From positions 50,981,090-51,045,089 of the forward strand of contig NC_052619.1 in NCBI RefSeq assembly GCF_016545825.1: a DNA stretch of 64,000 nucleotides, written 5' to 3'. Both the position numbers and the translations under genes were made by a program. This stretch comes from Eucalyptus grandis. Its lineage: Eukaryota; Streptophyta; Magnoliopsida; Myrtales; Myrtaceae. Of this stretch, positions 48,301-60,130 are shown piece after piece (within the stretch, counting starts at the first letter, position 1; each line of letters begins with the position of its first letter). Under the pieces are notes generated by a model. It searched no databases, was not told where the DNA came from, and worked only from the letters and a program-made list of their open reading frames with translations.

Positions 48301-49389
48301 TCAAGAGTGGGAGCAACTGGTGTTGCGAAGCAGGAGCGAGTTGCTGAACCTGAACATCAACGAAGCCGCGTCGAACTCCACCAGATTGTCCTCCATCTGG
48401 TGCGCCCCGATCACGATCGCTGTCCTCGGCCTTGACCCCCCCTCCACAAAGCCCAGGCACATCACCTCCTTGCTTACCCTCACCATCGAATTCGCCCCTT
48501 CGATCCTCCACTGTGCATCGCTCCGGAGCACCAGCACAATCACCGGCACATCCGGCCCCGCCACCCCACTCCTTACGCTCCTCGTGTCAAAGCATGCCCC
48601 GAACGGTGCAATCGGCTCCACTCTCCTGATCTTCTTCTCCGCCGCCTGCCTCGAAAACTCCGCAACCAGAGCTTTATAGATGGTCGAGTGGAGGACCGTG
48701 TACGGAGTCAGGGTACTAATTTTGGTCCCGCCTCTTCCGTTCTTGTCGATAGCTAACAACGATGCCTTGAAATTGACCGGAGCAAAATTGACCTTGATGG
48801 CGGTCACGTCAATGAAGTACTGGTCGGACGGAGATGCGGAGCCGTGAGAGGGCGGTTGGCTGACTGGATCGATGAGCAGCAGAGTGACGAGGAGCGACTT
48901 CGAGATGTCCTCTTTGATCGGAGGCCTAAGGTACGGGCCACCGCCAAGGTAGAAGTCGCCGTGGCCGGAGGAGGAAGAAGAAGACGGGAGGCAGAGAGCG
49001 AGCTTGTGGGGAAGGTTGAGGTCGGCCGAGGACTTTGTAGCGAGCGAGGTTGGAGCGAGGGAAAGCGCGATCACGCCATTGCCGGCTCCAGAGATGCCGC
49101 GCATGAACTCCGAAGGCACGCAAGAGAAAGGAAGTTGCTGCGGAAAATGGAAGACGACGATGAGTGCACCGTTAAAATTCGTTCCATTTCTACATCACAA
49201 AAAACTGACAATATACCAAGAATATACGATTTACGACATTAGAAATTGAGTCCTATTCAATGTGATATCTCCAAATATATATACACTCGGGTATTCAAAT
49301 AAGAATAAGATAATTTACTAAACTTAGTAAGCTTTTGATATTGATTTCCAGTTGTCTATAATATCATATGCACTTCTTGTGTTCATTCC

Positions 49390-49420
<31 letters not shown>

Positions 49421-49874
49421 CTAAAATCACACTTACTATTACTCCTCGCGACGTGTACTTGATCCCATCGGTGTGGTGCACCACCGCCACGTCCTCGCCA
49501 AGCCCAGCTTCGATAACCACGTCCGTCAGCGGGTTGTGCACGAACACACTGCACGTGTCATTGAAGCAGCCGCCACCGCGGGCGGCCCTGCACCTGGCCG
49601 AGCTGCAGAGGATGTGGCGGTGGGACGAGGACGACGACGGGTTGTAGTGGGCAGCACAGTCGAACCAAGAGTATGAGCCCGAGAGGTCAAGCACCGCCTT
49701 CACGGGGGAAGGCGGGGTGCCGAGGGCGATGGTGGTGTAGTATTGGCGGGATGCCTCATCTTTCACGACGGGGAAGATAAGAGAGGAAGGAGCAGGAGGT
49801 TGGGTTCCAGAGGACGAGAGGGAGAGGAAGGAGGCGATCAAGGGGAGGAGGAAGAGGCGAGGAGGAGTCACCAT
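48301..49874 (-). CDS. TAXI / basic-7S-globulin-like protein, minus-strand copy
   Basis: Two exons on the minus strand, 49874-49437 and 49137-48301, are joined in phase 0 (GTAAGT donor, ttccgcag acceptor) to give 424 aa. An in-frame ATG 16 codons upstream (49922) exists, but the chosen one begins a signal peptide (MVTPPRLFLLPLIASFLSLS). Site 1 is DLSGSYSWFDC and site 2 is STLTPYTVLHS without Asp, so no proteolysis is expected. Only ten cysteines are present: compared with the copy at 33.3 kb, the segment holding LSCNGC is missing, which should remove one disulfide. It ends IGAHQMEDNLVEFD…CSHS. The 299-bp intron contains a run of about 30 T. Likely an apoplastic inhibitor or globulin-like protein; target unknown. 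Confidence 0.87.
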
Positions 49875-49922
49875 CTCTGACACTGAAGATGATGGGCTTG
49901 AGAAAGCTTTGAAGAGGAGCAA

Positions 49923-50165
49923 CTTCGCACTAAAGGAACGAGGTTTTTATGTACTTCAAACACAACGTCCAACCCCACTTTGGCCTACTGTCTACGTAAG
50001 CACTTTTGCGCGTGTAGCATTGCTCTTCTCCTCCCCCAGTCAAACCTCCTCTCGATAAGGGCAACGTTGCAGACTTGGAAATAGACACTTTGACTTCTGC
50101 AGCCTACTATGAATTGAATTGCATGCACGTAGCTCTGGCTGAGATAATCATCAAAGAGGATGCAT

Positions 50166-50221
<56 letters not shown>

Positions 50222-50987
50222 GCAAGTCAGTCAATGTGCTTTGTTCAGACCAGCAGACTTTCGGGAATCACAGCTCATCCGGGCTTCTCGACGACGCAGA
50301 AGATGTCGATGCACGCCGCTTCATAAATGGCGACGTACCAGTACCGAAGTTGACGTCAACTGAATAGAAATGACAGATTCCCGTGCATTCGAGGAGTATT
50401 TCATTCATTGAGCAGATGCGGTAAACCAATGCAAACAAGCAACCTATTCACATTTTAGTGACGTTGGAACTCACTACGAGAGAAAATAACCTATTTTATA
50501 AGTATGTCGATTAGGCAAGACCAGAACTTTATGTAATTAATTATGTAACGCCAATGATTTTCTCAACAACGCAACTTCCCTCTTCCTCTGTGAGACTTAA
50601 CAATTCAATTAACAGCAAATTCAACATCACATAAAGATCTGTGTCGATTCAGACATCTAACTAGCACGGCAAATGTGATCTTCAATGAAGAAAAGTTTCA
50701 TGCGCAAATCGGCAACGTTTTCAAGTGCTTGACACGCATGATTAAATCTCAGACTAAGATCTTTGGCTCATCCCCAAGCCCCTTCAATTTACAAAATTCT
50801 AATATTATCTACCTAATAATATTCTTTATCGATCCCACGAAGAAGAAAGTCATGCACCTGGGTATGAAGATCATACCGAGAAGATCAAATGGCGAAAATG
50901 CAATGCCCTTTATGCAAGTGTAGATAAAACGAACATGCGCATACTCAAAGACTGTCCCATAACTCGGATTGTCCGGAATCAACTTAG
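49923..50987. other. Upstream region of the minus-strand TAXI-like gene and spacer
   Basis: Going upstream of the gene, a TATA-like element (complement of ggtttttatgta, about 49941-49952) and single W-box cores (agtcaa at 50038-50043, ttgact near 50090) are seen, but no array as at 33.0 kb. A (CT)n run lies at 50168-50218. The remaining sequence up to 50987 has no recognisable gene. An 82-codon frame at 50675-50923 has no known domain. Confidence 0.45.
50168..50218. repeat. (CT)n microsatellite
   Basis: About 25 uninterrupted CT units. Confidence 0.95.
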
Positions 50988-51337
50988 ATGGGGGTTCAAT
51001 GCTTATAGGTTACAGAGCAAAATCCTGGGAATTTCTTCAAATCTTCCTGTGGGGGGTCCCCAAACCTGATCTCCCTCGATCTCGGCTATTGTGTTCAGGT
51101 CGAGAACTGCCATTATGGATCGTGAATTCTGAGAAGCAAGGCAAATCTTGTACAGAAACAAATGGATATTGCAGCTATTCTTGTGTGGTTGGTTATCATC
51201 GTCCTTCCAATGCAGGAGAGAAGTGGGCTCTGCCGCCAGATCAATGGATCAAGCTCAGCACGGATGCAACTTCCAAGAACGATCGAGCCACTGCAGCAGT
51301 CATTGCTCGAGACTCCATGGACAGTGCATCAGGCACT
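50988..51337 (+). pseudogene. RNase-H-like retroelement fragment, copy A, 5' part
   Basis: Translation of 51220-51340 gives WALPPDQWIKLSTDATSKND … AAVIARDSMDSASGTCG, the start of a reverse-transcriptase-associated RNase H domain (RVT_3 type, as in LINEs and related plant proteins). The upstream sequence from about 51015 (gagcaaaatcctgggaattt…) matches 62234 onward, so a duplicated block of about 700 bp is involved. Copy A is cut at 51337 by the Copia element and resumes at 59811. Confidence 0.75.
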
Positions 51338-52080
51338 TGTGGAAGATCCCGGGCCAATAATTTAACCATGGACTAAACTCAATCGAGGATCAATTTCTCA
51401 CTTGAAAATAAATTAATCGAAATTCTCTTAACCCCAGCACCAACCAGCAATATATAACCTCACAATATGCAAATATAACGTCGAAAAGATAAGTAAACAA
51501 ATCAAATAATGATGCTAATGATTTAACATGGAAAATCCAGTGAGGGAAAAACCACAGACCACCTAAAACATCTACTAATTATCAAAAATAGTAGGATACA
51601 CAAAGTATTATTTTCTAATCACACAATAGGGACTCAACATCAACATTACAATAATTTTTTTCTTACCACATAAGTAGATACACAAATTCAAAGTAAGAAA
51701 GCCCTAACCATGACTGGAGCATTCAAAAAACTTGCAGTCCTTGGTTTCATGAACAACCTATTCAAATTTGAGCCAATTCCGTCAACGTTTGGTCCTCAAA
51801 TCTAGACCACAGAGATTTTGTCATCTCTCTTCTCCCTTGTGTGCCTATTCTCAATTGGGTCTCTCTCTCCCTCCTTTTCTTCTCTCAGTTTTCTCTCTCT
51901 CTCTTCTGGTCTTGCATGAAGCAACTAGACTTCCCTTTTGTCTTTCTCTCTCCTCAACTTTTTCACTCTCTCACACACATTCCCAAAGCAGCCTCTTCCT
52001 TCTTCTTTTTGTTATGTTTTCTTTTGTTTGTTTTATTTAACTTATTGGCTGGGCCACAAATGAGGTGCACCCAGCCAACA
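51338..52080 (-). repeat. 3' LTR of the Tnt1-like element
   Basis: Aligns by eye with 59046-59810 (shared …ccccagcaccaacca(g/a)caatatataacctcacaatatgcaaatataa…), ending ccagccaaca. Its first about 35 bases are more diverged (tgtggaagatcccgggcc versus tgttggggagaacccatg). Confidence 0.88.
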
Positions 52081-52233
52081 AATCTCGCCCTTCGCCTCAT
52101 GTGGGAAGATCCATCATGCCTGCTTTTATTCTACAGGAGTCAAACTTCACCATAGGCAATGATTTAGTCATTATATCGGATCCATTGTTGTCAATGTGGA
52201 CTTTTTTAAGTGGAAAGAGCTTTTCTTTTAATT

Positions 52234-54400
52234 TTATCGAATCCAATGATACTTCACATCAACATACTTCGATCTTGAATGAAATACTGAATTCTTACCA
52301 AGATAAATAGCACTCATACTATCGCAATATAAAACAAACTTCTCTTGCTTCAAGCCCAACTCTTGTAGGAATTTTTGCATCCATAAGAGTTCTTTACCTC
52401 CTTTGGTAATAGCGATATATCCTGCTTTGATTGTAGACAGAGCAATATATTTTTGCAATATTGATTGCTGTGAAACAACTCCCCTTGCAAAAGTCATTAT
52501 ATAACCCGATGTGAATTTTCGAGAGTCAACATCACTGGTGTAGTCTGTATCCAAGTAGCCACTCAACTTAAGCTTCACATTTTCATAGCACAAGCAAAGT
52601 CTATGAGTGCCCTTGAAAAACCTCAAAATCCATTTAACAGCAGTTAAATGCTCCTTACCTAGATTTGAGGAAAAATCTACTCACAACACTAACTACGCGA
52701 GCAATATATAGTCTTGTACATATCATGGCATACATCAAACTACAAATGGTCGATGCATAAAGAATATTCTCTATTCCTTCTCTTTCTCACTTGTAGAACA
52801 CTCATTATTACTCAATTTGAAATGGCCCACAAGTGGAGTACTTACCAATTTACATATGCTCATTTGAATCTTTCAAGCACTCTTTCAACATACCTTTCTT
52901 GAGATAACCAAAGTTTCTTATTCTTCCTATCACAAGTAATTTTCATACCAAGGATTTGTTTGGCCAGGCCTAAGTCCTTCATTGCAAAAGCTTTATTCAA
53001 CTCATTTTTCAAACTCTTGATTTTCTTAGTATCATGCCCAACAATCAACATGTTATCCACATAAAGTAGGAGGATAAGAAAATCATTATTTGACAATATT
53101 TTCATAAAAACACAAAAATCGGACTTTGTCTTACTATATTCATGTTCTTCCATGATTGATTCAAAAATTCATGTACCATTACCTTGGCGCTTGCTTGAGA
53201 CCATATAAGCTTTTCATCAATTTACATAAAGATGCTCCTTGCCTTGAACTTCAAAACTCTTCGGTTGCTCCATACATATTTCTTATTCTAGGTCTCCATA
53301 AAGAAGGGTTGTCTTTACATCTAGTTGTTTAATTTCTAAATTCAAACTAGCGACCAACCCAAGAACAACTTGAATAGAAAGCATCTTTACAACTAGAAAA
53401 AAAATATCTTCAAAGTCAATTCCATTCTTTTGACAAAAGCCCTTCACAACAAGCGTAGCCTTCTATCGTGGTTGAGAATTATTTTCTTCTGTCTTCAACT
53501 TGTACACCCACTTATTTGTGAGTGTTCTCTTACCCTTAGGCAACTTCACGAATCTAAATGTGTGGCTCTCATATAAGGATTCAAGCTCTTCTTACATGAC
53601 TTATGCCACTTATTCTTTTGATCGCACGACATAGCCTCTTCATAAGATTTTTACTCTCCTGCATCAGTGAATAATGCGATTGATTTTTTTGTGAAGGTCT
53701 ATGCTCCCTTTTAGATCTTCTAACTTGAGGTAAGACTGACTATTCTTGCTCAACTAGCTCAATAAGCTGCTCTTGCTCAATTGGTTGTTCTGGCTGAACT
53801 AAAGAATCAACATTATGTGAAGATTCACCATTTTTATGATTTCTATGATTTCCATACACTTCTCCCCCATGATTTCCAGCCACGGCAAGAGATTGGGCTA
53901 AAACTAGCAAAACGTTGAGCTATGTTCTTTGGTCTCCCTGGCTTGTCTATGTCTTTAATAGTTTGATGCTCAAAGCACACCACATCTCGATTTCTAACGA
54001 CTTTCTTTGCAACTGGATCATATAACATATAACCAAACTCTTCATGTTCATAACTCGAGAAGATACACTATTTAGACTTGTCATCATCTAAGGCACCTGT
54101 GGAGATCAAATGAGAATCTCGTAGAGAGGAAATATGAAATGAAAATCTATATTGCTTATCTATTTGGCAGTGGATACATTCCTTCAAAGTTTTCTCCTTC
54201 AGTGGTAGGAGATTCTTTCGAGCAAGAGTGCAAAGCCCCTTCTCGCTGAGATGATTGAGTCTCATATGCCATAGGTTAACTAAGGAGTCCTCCACTACAT
54301 TTATCTTTTCCCTGTTCAACTTAGCTTGCATGGTGTAAAGAAAGCATGTCTTCTTGCCCTTAGCCACTATCATGGAACATTTAGTCAATTTCCATTTGCC
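52234..54400 (-). pseudogene. Copia pol remnants: RNase H, RT, integrase
   Basis: RNase H (52626-52234) reads GYLDTDYTSDVDSRKFTSGY … LYCDSMSAIYLGKN … KYVDVKYHWIR. Reverse transcriptase (53153-52860) has LLLYVDNMLIVG, with Asn where the second catalytic Asp of YVDD is expected. The integrase region (54028-53843) has LYDPVAKKVVRNRDVVCFE. GAG-pre-integrase (54388-54068) reads LWHMRLNHLSEKGLCTL … CIHCQIDKQ. The order and motifs match Tnt1/Tork-like Copia. Stops and frame changes separate all pieces. Confidence 0.88.
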
Positions 54401-54787
54401 ATCAAAGAAAGAATTGCAATAACCATCATAATCTAAGGCACCTATATAGATGAAATGAAGTCAAATATCTGGAACATGTCTCACATTTTTCAAAAGCAAA
54501 TTACATTCAACATCAATTTTTCAATAAATATCACCCATGCCAATAACCTTGGAAACACCATTGTTTCCCATCCTAACATGACCAAAGTCAATGCTGCGAT
54601 AGGAAGTAAAGTAGTCACACCATAAAGTGACATGAAAAGAAGCTGCGGAATTAACAACCTAGCTAGAATCTTAGCACGTAAAATTCACACAACCGTCATC
54701 ACATATGAAGACAGTATCACCATTGGATGCAACTGCCATGGTAACATGTTCCTTTTATTTCATTCGATCTTCATTTCTATCATGGGA

Positions 54788-55021
54788 TTAATCTCTATTT
54801 GGTAATCTACATTCTCTCACATACTGTCCCATCTTACTAAAATTATAGCACTTCAAACTCCTCATCAGCCTTGATTTTGACTTGCCTCTTGACTTGCTCC
54901 TATTATCATTTATTTGAAACCTTAATGATTGATTTCTCGCCATGTTTTCTATGACAAGAGCATCTGATGTAAAAGTATAATTCAAGCATTTTCTTCTTAT
55001 TTCTTCATTGAACAAGCTTTC
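54788..55021 (-). pseudogene. Copia gag, C-terminal part with zinc knuckle
   Basis: It reads SLFNEEIRRKCLNYTFTSDA … then a knuckle-like LKCYNFSKMGQYVRECR, in which the second Cys is Phe and the His is Gln, so zinc binding would be lost. It continues the gag part at 58475-58990 from which it is separated by the solo LTR. Confidence 0.8.
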
Positions 55022-58000
55022 TGTCACACCCCGATCCTTGAACGCGTGCACATCCCTCACTTAATCGATTTATAGAGATGTCTCAAGACGCATCGCCAAC
55101 CTTTTTATTCTTAATACGCATGCAGAAGCATAAAATAATCCCCAAATAATAAAACAATAGGATAAAAAAAGTATGGCCATATTTTTCACAACTGAAAAAC
55201 CACAATGACACTTTTATACAAAGCAAACCTCATAGTATATAATACAATACTATTCACAGAAGTCTGATCTAACATACATCAGTCCATAACTCAGGTTTGC
55301 AAACAGGATGGGATCTCAGTCCTCATCCGGGTCGTACTCTAGATCCTCCTTTGGATCATCCTCTTCTTCAGATTCTTCTCACCTTCTTTAGGTTCGTCCT
55401 CGAGCTCTTCCTCCTCAAAATTTACCTCAGGCTCGTCCTTAGGTTCCTCCTCTGGTTCCTCCTCCTCAAGTTCCTCGTCTATTGGTTCATCCTCCCGTCC
55501 CTCCTCTTGCTCAACGATCTCCCCTTCTTCTTTGCTCCAATTAGCATCTTCAATGGAATACATAGGAGTATGAGAATCGTCCTCGAGTTTAGGATCCTTA
55601 GTGTCTACTACCGACCCGTCCTTAGGATATGTCGTCCCTTCTACTGATGCCTCTTCCAATATGTACAAGAGCACATTGCCTTCCGGTATGGGACCCTCTC
55701 TTTGCCCATCATGGTAGTGACGGTACCACGATTGATACTCATGGAGTCTCAAGGCATCATTACCCACGTCAACCTAGACAGTTGACTTAATCAATACGTA
55801 CTCTAGTCCCTCGGGGTGATAATGTATATGGAAGTGATATGTTATTTCTGAGATTTCTTCGGGAATACCAAAATGCATAAGAGGATGAAGAGGTGGAGGT
55901 GCTGCCATCTAGGGGTCTGAGATTGTTATACAATAATCAATGAGACAAGGTCTCAGCGAGTTCTACTCTCCTAAAACCCGATTAGGAAACCAATACACTA
56001 TGAGCTGTCTAAGCCACACGGTAAAAGGACTTACATTGGCCTCAGATTCCACCTATAAATAGTACAGTTCAAACAGGCACCCAATCAAATGCTATCGATC
56101 AAAACATCGGTCAATTGACCTAGTCAATTTACATGTCAAACAGATCATTCTTGGTCATTTCAATCAATACTGTCCATTCTCCAAAATAACACATCGAGTT
56201 ACCGAGCCAGTATTTTATACGATTCCTTCTCCGAAATGACATATTAAGTCACTGAGTATATTCATCATAACGTCATTTCTCCAAAATGACATGTTAAGTC
56301 ACCGAACCGATATTGCATACCATCCTTTCTCCAAAATGACATATAGAGTCACCGAGCCGGTATATAATATGGTATTCTGATCGTACAATCAATTTGTCAT
56401 TTTTATCATACCCGATAAAAATAACCGTGTGTGAGTACACGATCGACCTTAGCCAAAATATAATAATTTCCTTTCCACAAATCCAACCATTTTCTGTAGT
56501 CCACCAAAACATTTTTGGCGCTATCAACCGACGCCCGGTTATTTTCCAATTAATTATTCAAAATTAATTAATTTAGGAAAATAATCATAAAATCATTAAT
56601 AAATCAATTCAGCACAATCTAGCACTCAATAAATTAAATAGATTGCATCACAATAATCAACATAAAATTTCGGTCATTAACCATCTCGGTCGAATTTCTG
56701 CAAAATAAATAAATAATTAATTAATTAATTTCAAATTTTAATTATTAAATAGCAATAAATCTAATTTAGGCCCGGAATGCCTAATTGGAAGCCAAAACGA
56801 GCTTGGAAAATTACGAAGACTCGGTCAATAAATAATAGGACTTGTCTACTTGCTAAGTCTACTAACCATTTGCCTAACATGCATAGATAAATCCCTAATT
56901 TAATTATTTTAATCTAATATATCCACCTAATTGCACTTAATTAAATATAATCAACCACTAAGCATCATTAGCATACTAATAAAGGATTAGTGAGCAAAAC
57001 TCACCCATTTAACAATCTATTCGGATCAAAACATCAGGAACGTCGCGGGGGACTTTTTCTCCAAAGCGGGCCTAGGATCCAAGGACCAGAACACCTCAAA
57101 TCGAGCCTAGAAACCTACTGGAAACCCACAAAAAACCTGATCTGTTTTAGCTGCAAAAACATAAGCAAATAAGGTTAAGATGGGCGGCAGGGCTCAGGGA
57201 TGGACAACGGTAGTGGTTTCGGTCCAAACGGGGACTCCGGCGGGCTTCCTCAACCACTTGTAGCACTGAACAAAAGGTTGGATAGCAGGACAAAGCAGTT
57301 GGACAGACCCGACTGGGCGAAGAGGAGTGGACGACGCGCGCGGCCTGACGCGAGTGGAGGCGGACGGCGATGAGCAACACAAGTCCGGTGTGGGGCGGCT
57401 ATAGCTGGTGGCGTTTGCTGGCTCTTCTACTTGCTGGTGGCACACGAAAATGAAGGGGAATGGGAGGTTCGGCCGGCCAAAGGGAGAAGATGAGGGAGAG
57501 AGAGAAGTGGAGGGCCCCTTGGCCTTATTTTCCACATTTTTGTCCCCCTCCCAAGCTTGTCCATCAAGCCAAAGTTCCTTGGTTGTCAATGAGCCACCAA
57601 CACACTCCTCACAACTCATGAAATGGTCCATTTGGCTAAAGGGAAGGGTGTACACAAATTTGTAAGGTTTTAGCTTCAATTGAACTCAATTCCTTCACAA
57701 TCCAACCTCATATGGCCTTTACAAAAATCAATTGGCACCTCAATTATTAAATTGATAATTTTCCTCACCTATATACCCATCGTGCTTACCAAATTTGCAA
57801 TCAAAATGATCCCCGGCCTTTTCAAATAAAAACGGTCCCGTGACGACTTTTCCCAAAAAGTCTTGGGTTGCAAAAAAATCTTCTAAGACTGAGTCGACGT
57901 TCCTAGCATTTATTGTGATATATGACAGGATCTTCAATTTTTGAAATCAAACTTGAATTTGCGATTAATTTCCATTCGGCACGTTTTTAATGTGACATAG

Positions 58001-58474
58001 GCTATCAGGTAGTTTTCAAAAAAATTTAGTGCAAATGACCCATAGTCAATTTTCTTCGAGCCACAATAAACCCACTTGACTCAATGGCGACTCTTGATTA
58101 TCGTAAAAATCTCGAGAATTCAAATACGGACACAAGATACCAAAATGACAAAAGAATCAATTTAGGGCTGGTCGACGAGAATTTTCCAATTTAGTAGTAT
58201 TACCCATGATTAGCCACACATCTTAATCAAACAGACTTATCTCTAATCTCAAATCGATTTTTAACTGTGTTATAATGGCCTCTAAAGATAAATACGGTCG
58301 AGAAGTCGATTCCTAGTTGAATTATCAAGTCTATCACATTAAAATTCCTTAACAGCTCTCCTAAATAGTCTAGTCATCTCGAGAGTGATTGGCTCTGAGA
58401 ACAGCTCTATAGGTGCGTCAATGAAATACCTGATTTATTCAGTAGAAATAGAAGCGAAAATCCAATATGTCACA
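55022..58474 (-). mobile_element. 3.45-kb solo LTR nested in Copia gag
   Basis: The unit begins TGTCACACCCCGATCC and ends CCAATATGTCACA on the plus strand (TG…CA), with a perfect 5-bp duplication CTTTC (55017-55021 and 58475-58479). The gag reading frame resumes exactly across the duplication (VVKES | ESLFNEE), proving a clean insertion. There is no second LTR and no gag-pol domain inside. A minus-strand frame (55767-55339, 142 codons) ends in Glu/Pro-rich repeats (EEEPEEEPKDEPE), seen in long LTRs of some Ty3/gypsy elements. A GC-rich part (57180-57520) may be the transcribed leader. It is probably the LTR of a Ty3/gypsy element, minus orientation. Confidence 0.82.
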
Positions 58475-59010
58475 CTTTCTTTAACAACACTCATAGAAAA
58501 GCATACCATAAGGAGTCGAATTCTTTAACGCCATAACCAAGGTATCCTAACTATCCAAAAGAGTACCAAATAATAAGCATGCTTGCAATTCATCATCAAG
58601 GTCAATCTTAAGATTTGTCAATTGATTTATAGTATTTTGAAATTCACTCGAGTACTCTGATATGCTACTTCCCTCATTATATCTCAAATTCACAAGTCAT
58701 TTAATTAGAAAAGCTTTATTTTATGGAGTTCTCCTCTCAAAGAGATCTCGTGATTTCTTCCACAAAGTATCCGTCTTCATTTTTTTAGCTACACGATAAA
58801 ACACACTATCATCAGTCCATTGCCAGATAAACTTAACCATTTTCTGATTCATTCGCTTCCATTATTTGTCTTCCTTATCACCTTTAACCCCATTACCCTC
58901 ATGGGATCAAACAAATCTTTACAACATAACATGTCTTCCATTCGAAACTTCCAAATAGAATAATTCAAGGCATTTAACTTAAGCATGGTGCCGCTAGTCT
59001 CTTCCATTTT
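58475..59010 (-). pseudogene. Copia gag, N-terminal part
   Basis: The minus strand gives DTLWKKSRDLFERRTP, NKAFLIK, LVNLRYNEGSSISEYSSEFQ and LKIDLDDELQACLLFGTLLDS, a UBN2-type gag of Copia elements. Stops interrupt it. It ends at the target duplication of the nested solo LTR. Confidence 0.8.
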
Positions 59011-59030
59011 ACACTAGAATTTCAACATTT

Positions 59031-59042
59031 ATTCTAATACCA
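59031..59042 (-). other. Primer-binding site of the Tnt1-like element
   Basis: On the minus strand it reads TGGTATTAGAAT, a mutated form of the tRNA-iMet site, three bases inside the 5' LTR. Confidence 0.8.
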
Positions 59043-59045
59043 CTT

Positions 59046-59557
59046 TGTTGGGGAGAACCCATGCAACAATTCAACCACGGACTAAATTCAATCTAGGATT
59101 AATTTCTCTCCTGAAACTAAATTAATTGAAATTCTCCTAACCCCAGCACCAACCAACAATATATAACCTCACAATATGCAAATATAATGCTAAAATGATA
59201 CGTAGACAATGCAAATAATGGCACCAAAGATTTAACGTGAAGAACCCAATGTGAGAAAAACCATGGACCACCCAAAACATCCACTAAACATCAAGAATAA
59301 CAGTATACACAAAATATTATTCTCTAGTCATAAATTAAAGGCTCACTATCAATATTACAATAATATTTTCTCATTACATAAGTAGATAAATAAATCGGAG
59401 CAAGAAAACCCTAACCGTGATTAGAGAAAATGAAGGCGGTTCTTGACAAATGAAAACCATTAGCTCATGGCCCTTGGTCTCACGAACAACATACTCAAAT
59501 TTGAGGACCACAAAAATTCAGTCATCTCTCTTCTCCTTTGTGTGCTTCCTCTTAGGT

Positions 59558-59610
<53 letters not shown>

Positions 59611-59810
59611 ACGAAGCAACTAGACTTCCCTTTTCTCTTTCTCTCTCCTCACCTTTTTCACTCTCTCATGCACATTCCTGAAGCAACCTCCTCTTTATTT
59701 CTTTTCACTTTTTCACTTTTTCACTTTTTCTTCTTTTTGTTTTGTTTTCTTGTGTTTGTTTTATTTAACTTATTAGCCGGGCCACACAAATGAGGCAAAC
59801 CCAGCCAACA
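59046..59810 (-). repeat. 5' LTR of the Tnt1-like element
   Basis: Partner of 51338-52080; starts tgttggggagaaccc and ends ccagccaaca. It contains a (CT)n run at 59561-59606 and a triple cactttttcactttttcac repeat near 59705-59728, neither of which is expanded in the other LTR. Confidence 0.88.
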
Positions 59811-60130
59811 TTGGGTTCGGCATCAAGTTCTCTTTGAGAGCAAATCTCTATCCAGTTAAAGTTACCACGACTACAAATGGCTCCCCTACGTAGATTATGG
59901 TAGGGATCATCTCTATCGAAAAGAATTAGTTTTCCCATTAGTCCTGACTTGTCGAGGAGTTGGATGGGGTCACCCGGCTAATCAGGTGGCACGCCGCTTG
60001 GCCAAATGGGCACTCTAGATAGCTATAGACTCTCCACGCTTTCTGCTTTCGTCTCCAACTTATGTGAGAAAGGATCAACGCATGCCCTACCCTGTGAGAT
60101 GCACGAGATTCCTTTTACTTTATCTATTGT
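59811..60130 (+). pseudogene. RNase-H-like retroelement fragment, copy A, 3' part
   Basis: Continues copy A after the Copia element. It encodes CRGVGWGHPANQVARRLAKWAL, the C-terminal part of an RVT_3-type RNase H domain (N-x2-A-x2-LA), and matches 62625-62930. A frame change relative to the 5' part makes it non-functional. Confidence 0.72.

Larger units (their letters stand above)
51338..59810 (-). mobile_element. Ty1/Copia element (Tnt1/Tork-like), inactive, with nested solo LTR
   Basis: It is bounded by TG…CA LTRs of 743 bp (51338-52080) and 765 bp (59046-59810). The minus orientation is given by the primer site next to the right LTR and by a purine-rich stretch (complement of 52081-52105) at the 3' LTR. 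Coding remnants in order are gag, zinc knuckle, integrase, RT and RNase H. Gag is interrupted by a separate 3.45-kb LTR insertion (55022-58474). Without it the element is about 5.0 kb, normal for Tnt1-like Copia. No target duplication is found (flanks gcact and ttggg), and about 45 bp of the host sequence present in copy B is missing here. Confidence 0.9.

Noticed and set aside
48844..49242. 132-codon plus-strand frame across the minus-strand TAXI-like gene
   Set aside because: Antisense shadow of exon 2. No family match.
57194..57679. 161-codon minus-strand frame inside the nested solo LTR
   Set aside because: Proline/serine-rich and without domains. It is most likely leader sequence of the parent LTR element.
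43490..59606. CT/GA/AT repeats as CRISPR-like or centromeric arrays
   Set aside because: They are simple dinucleotide microsatellites. No spaced repeats of CRISPR type and no satellite monomers were found.
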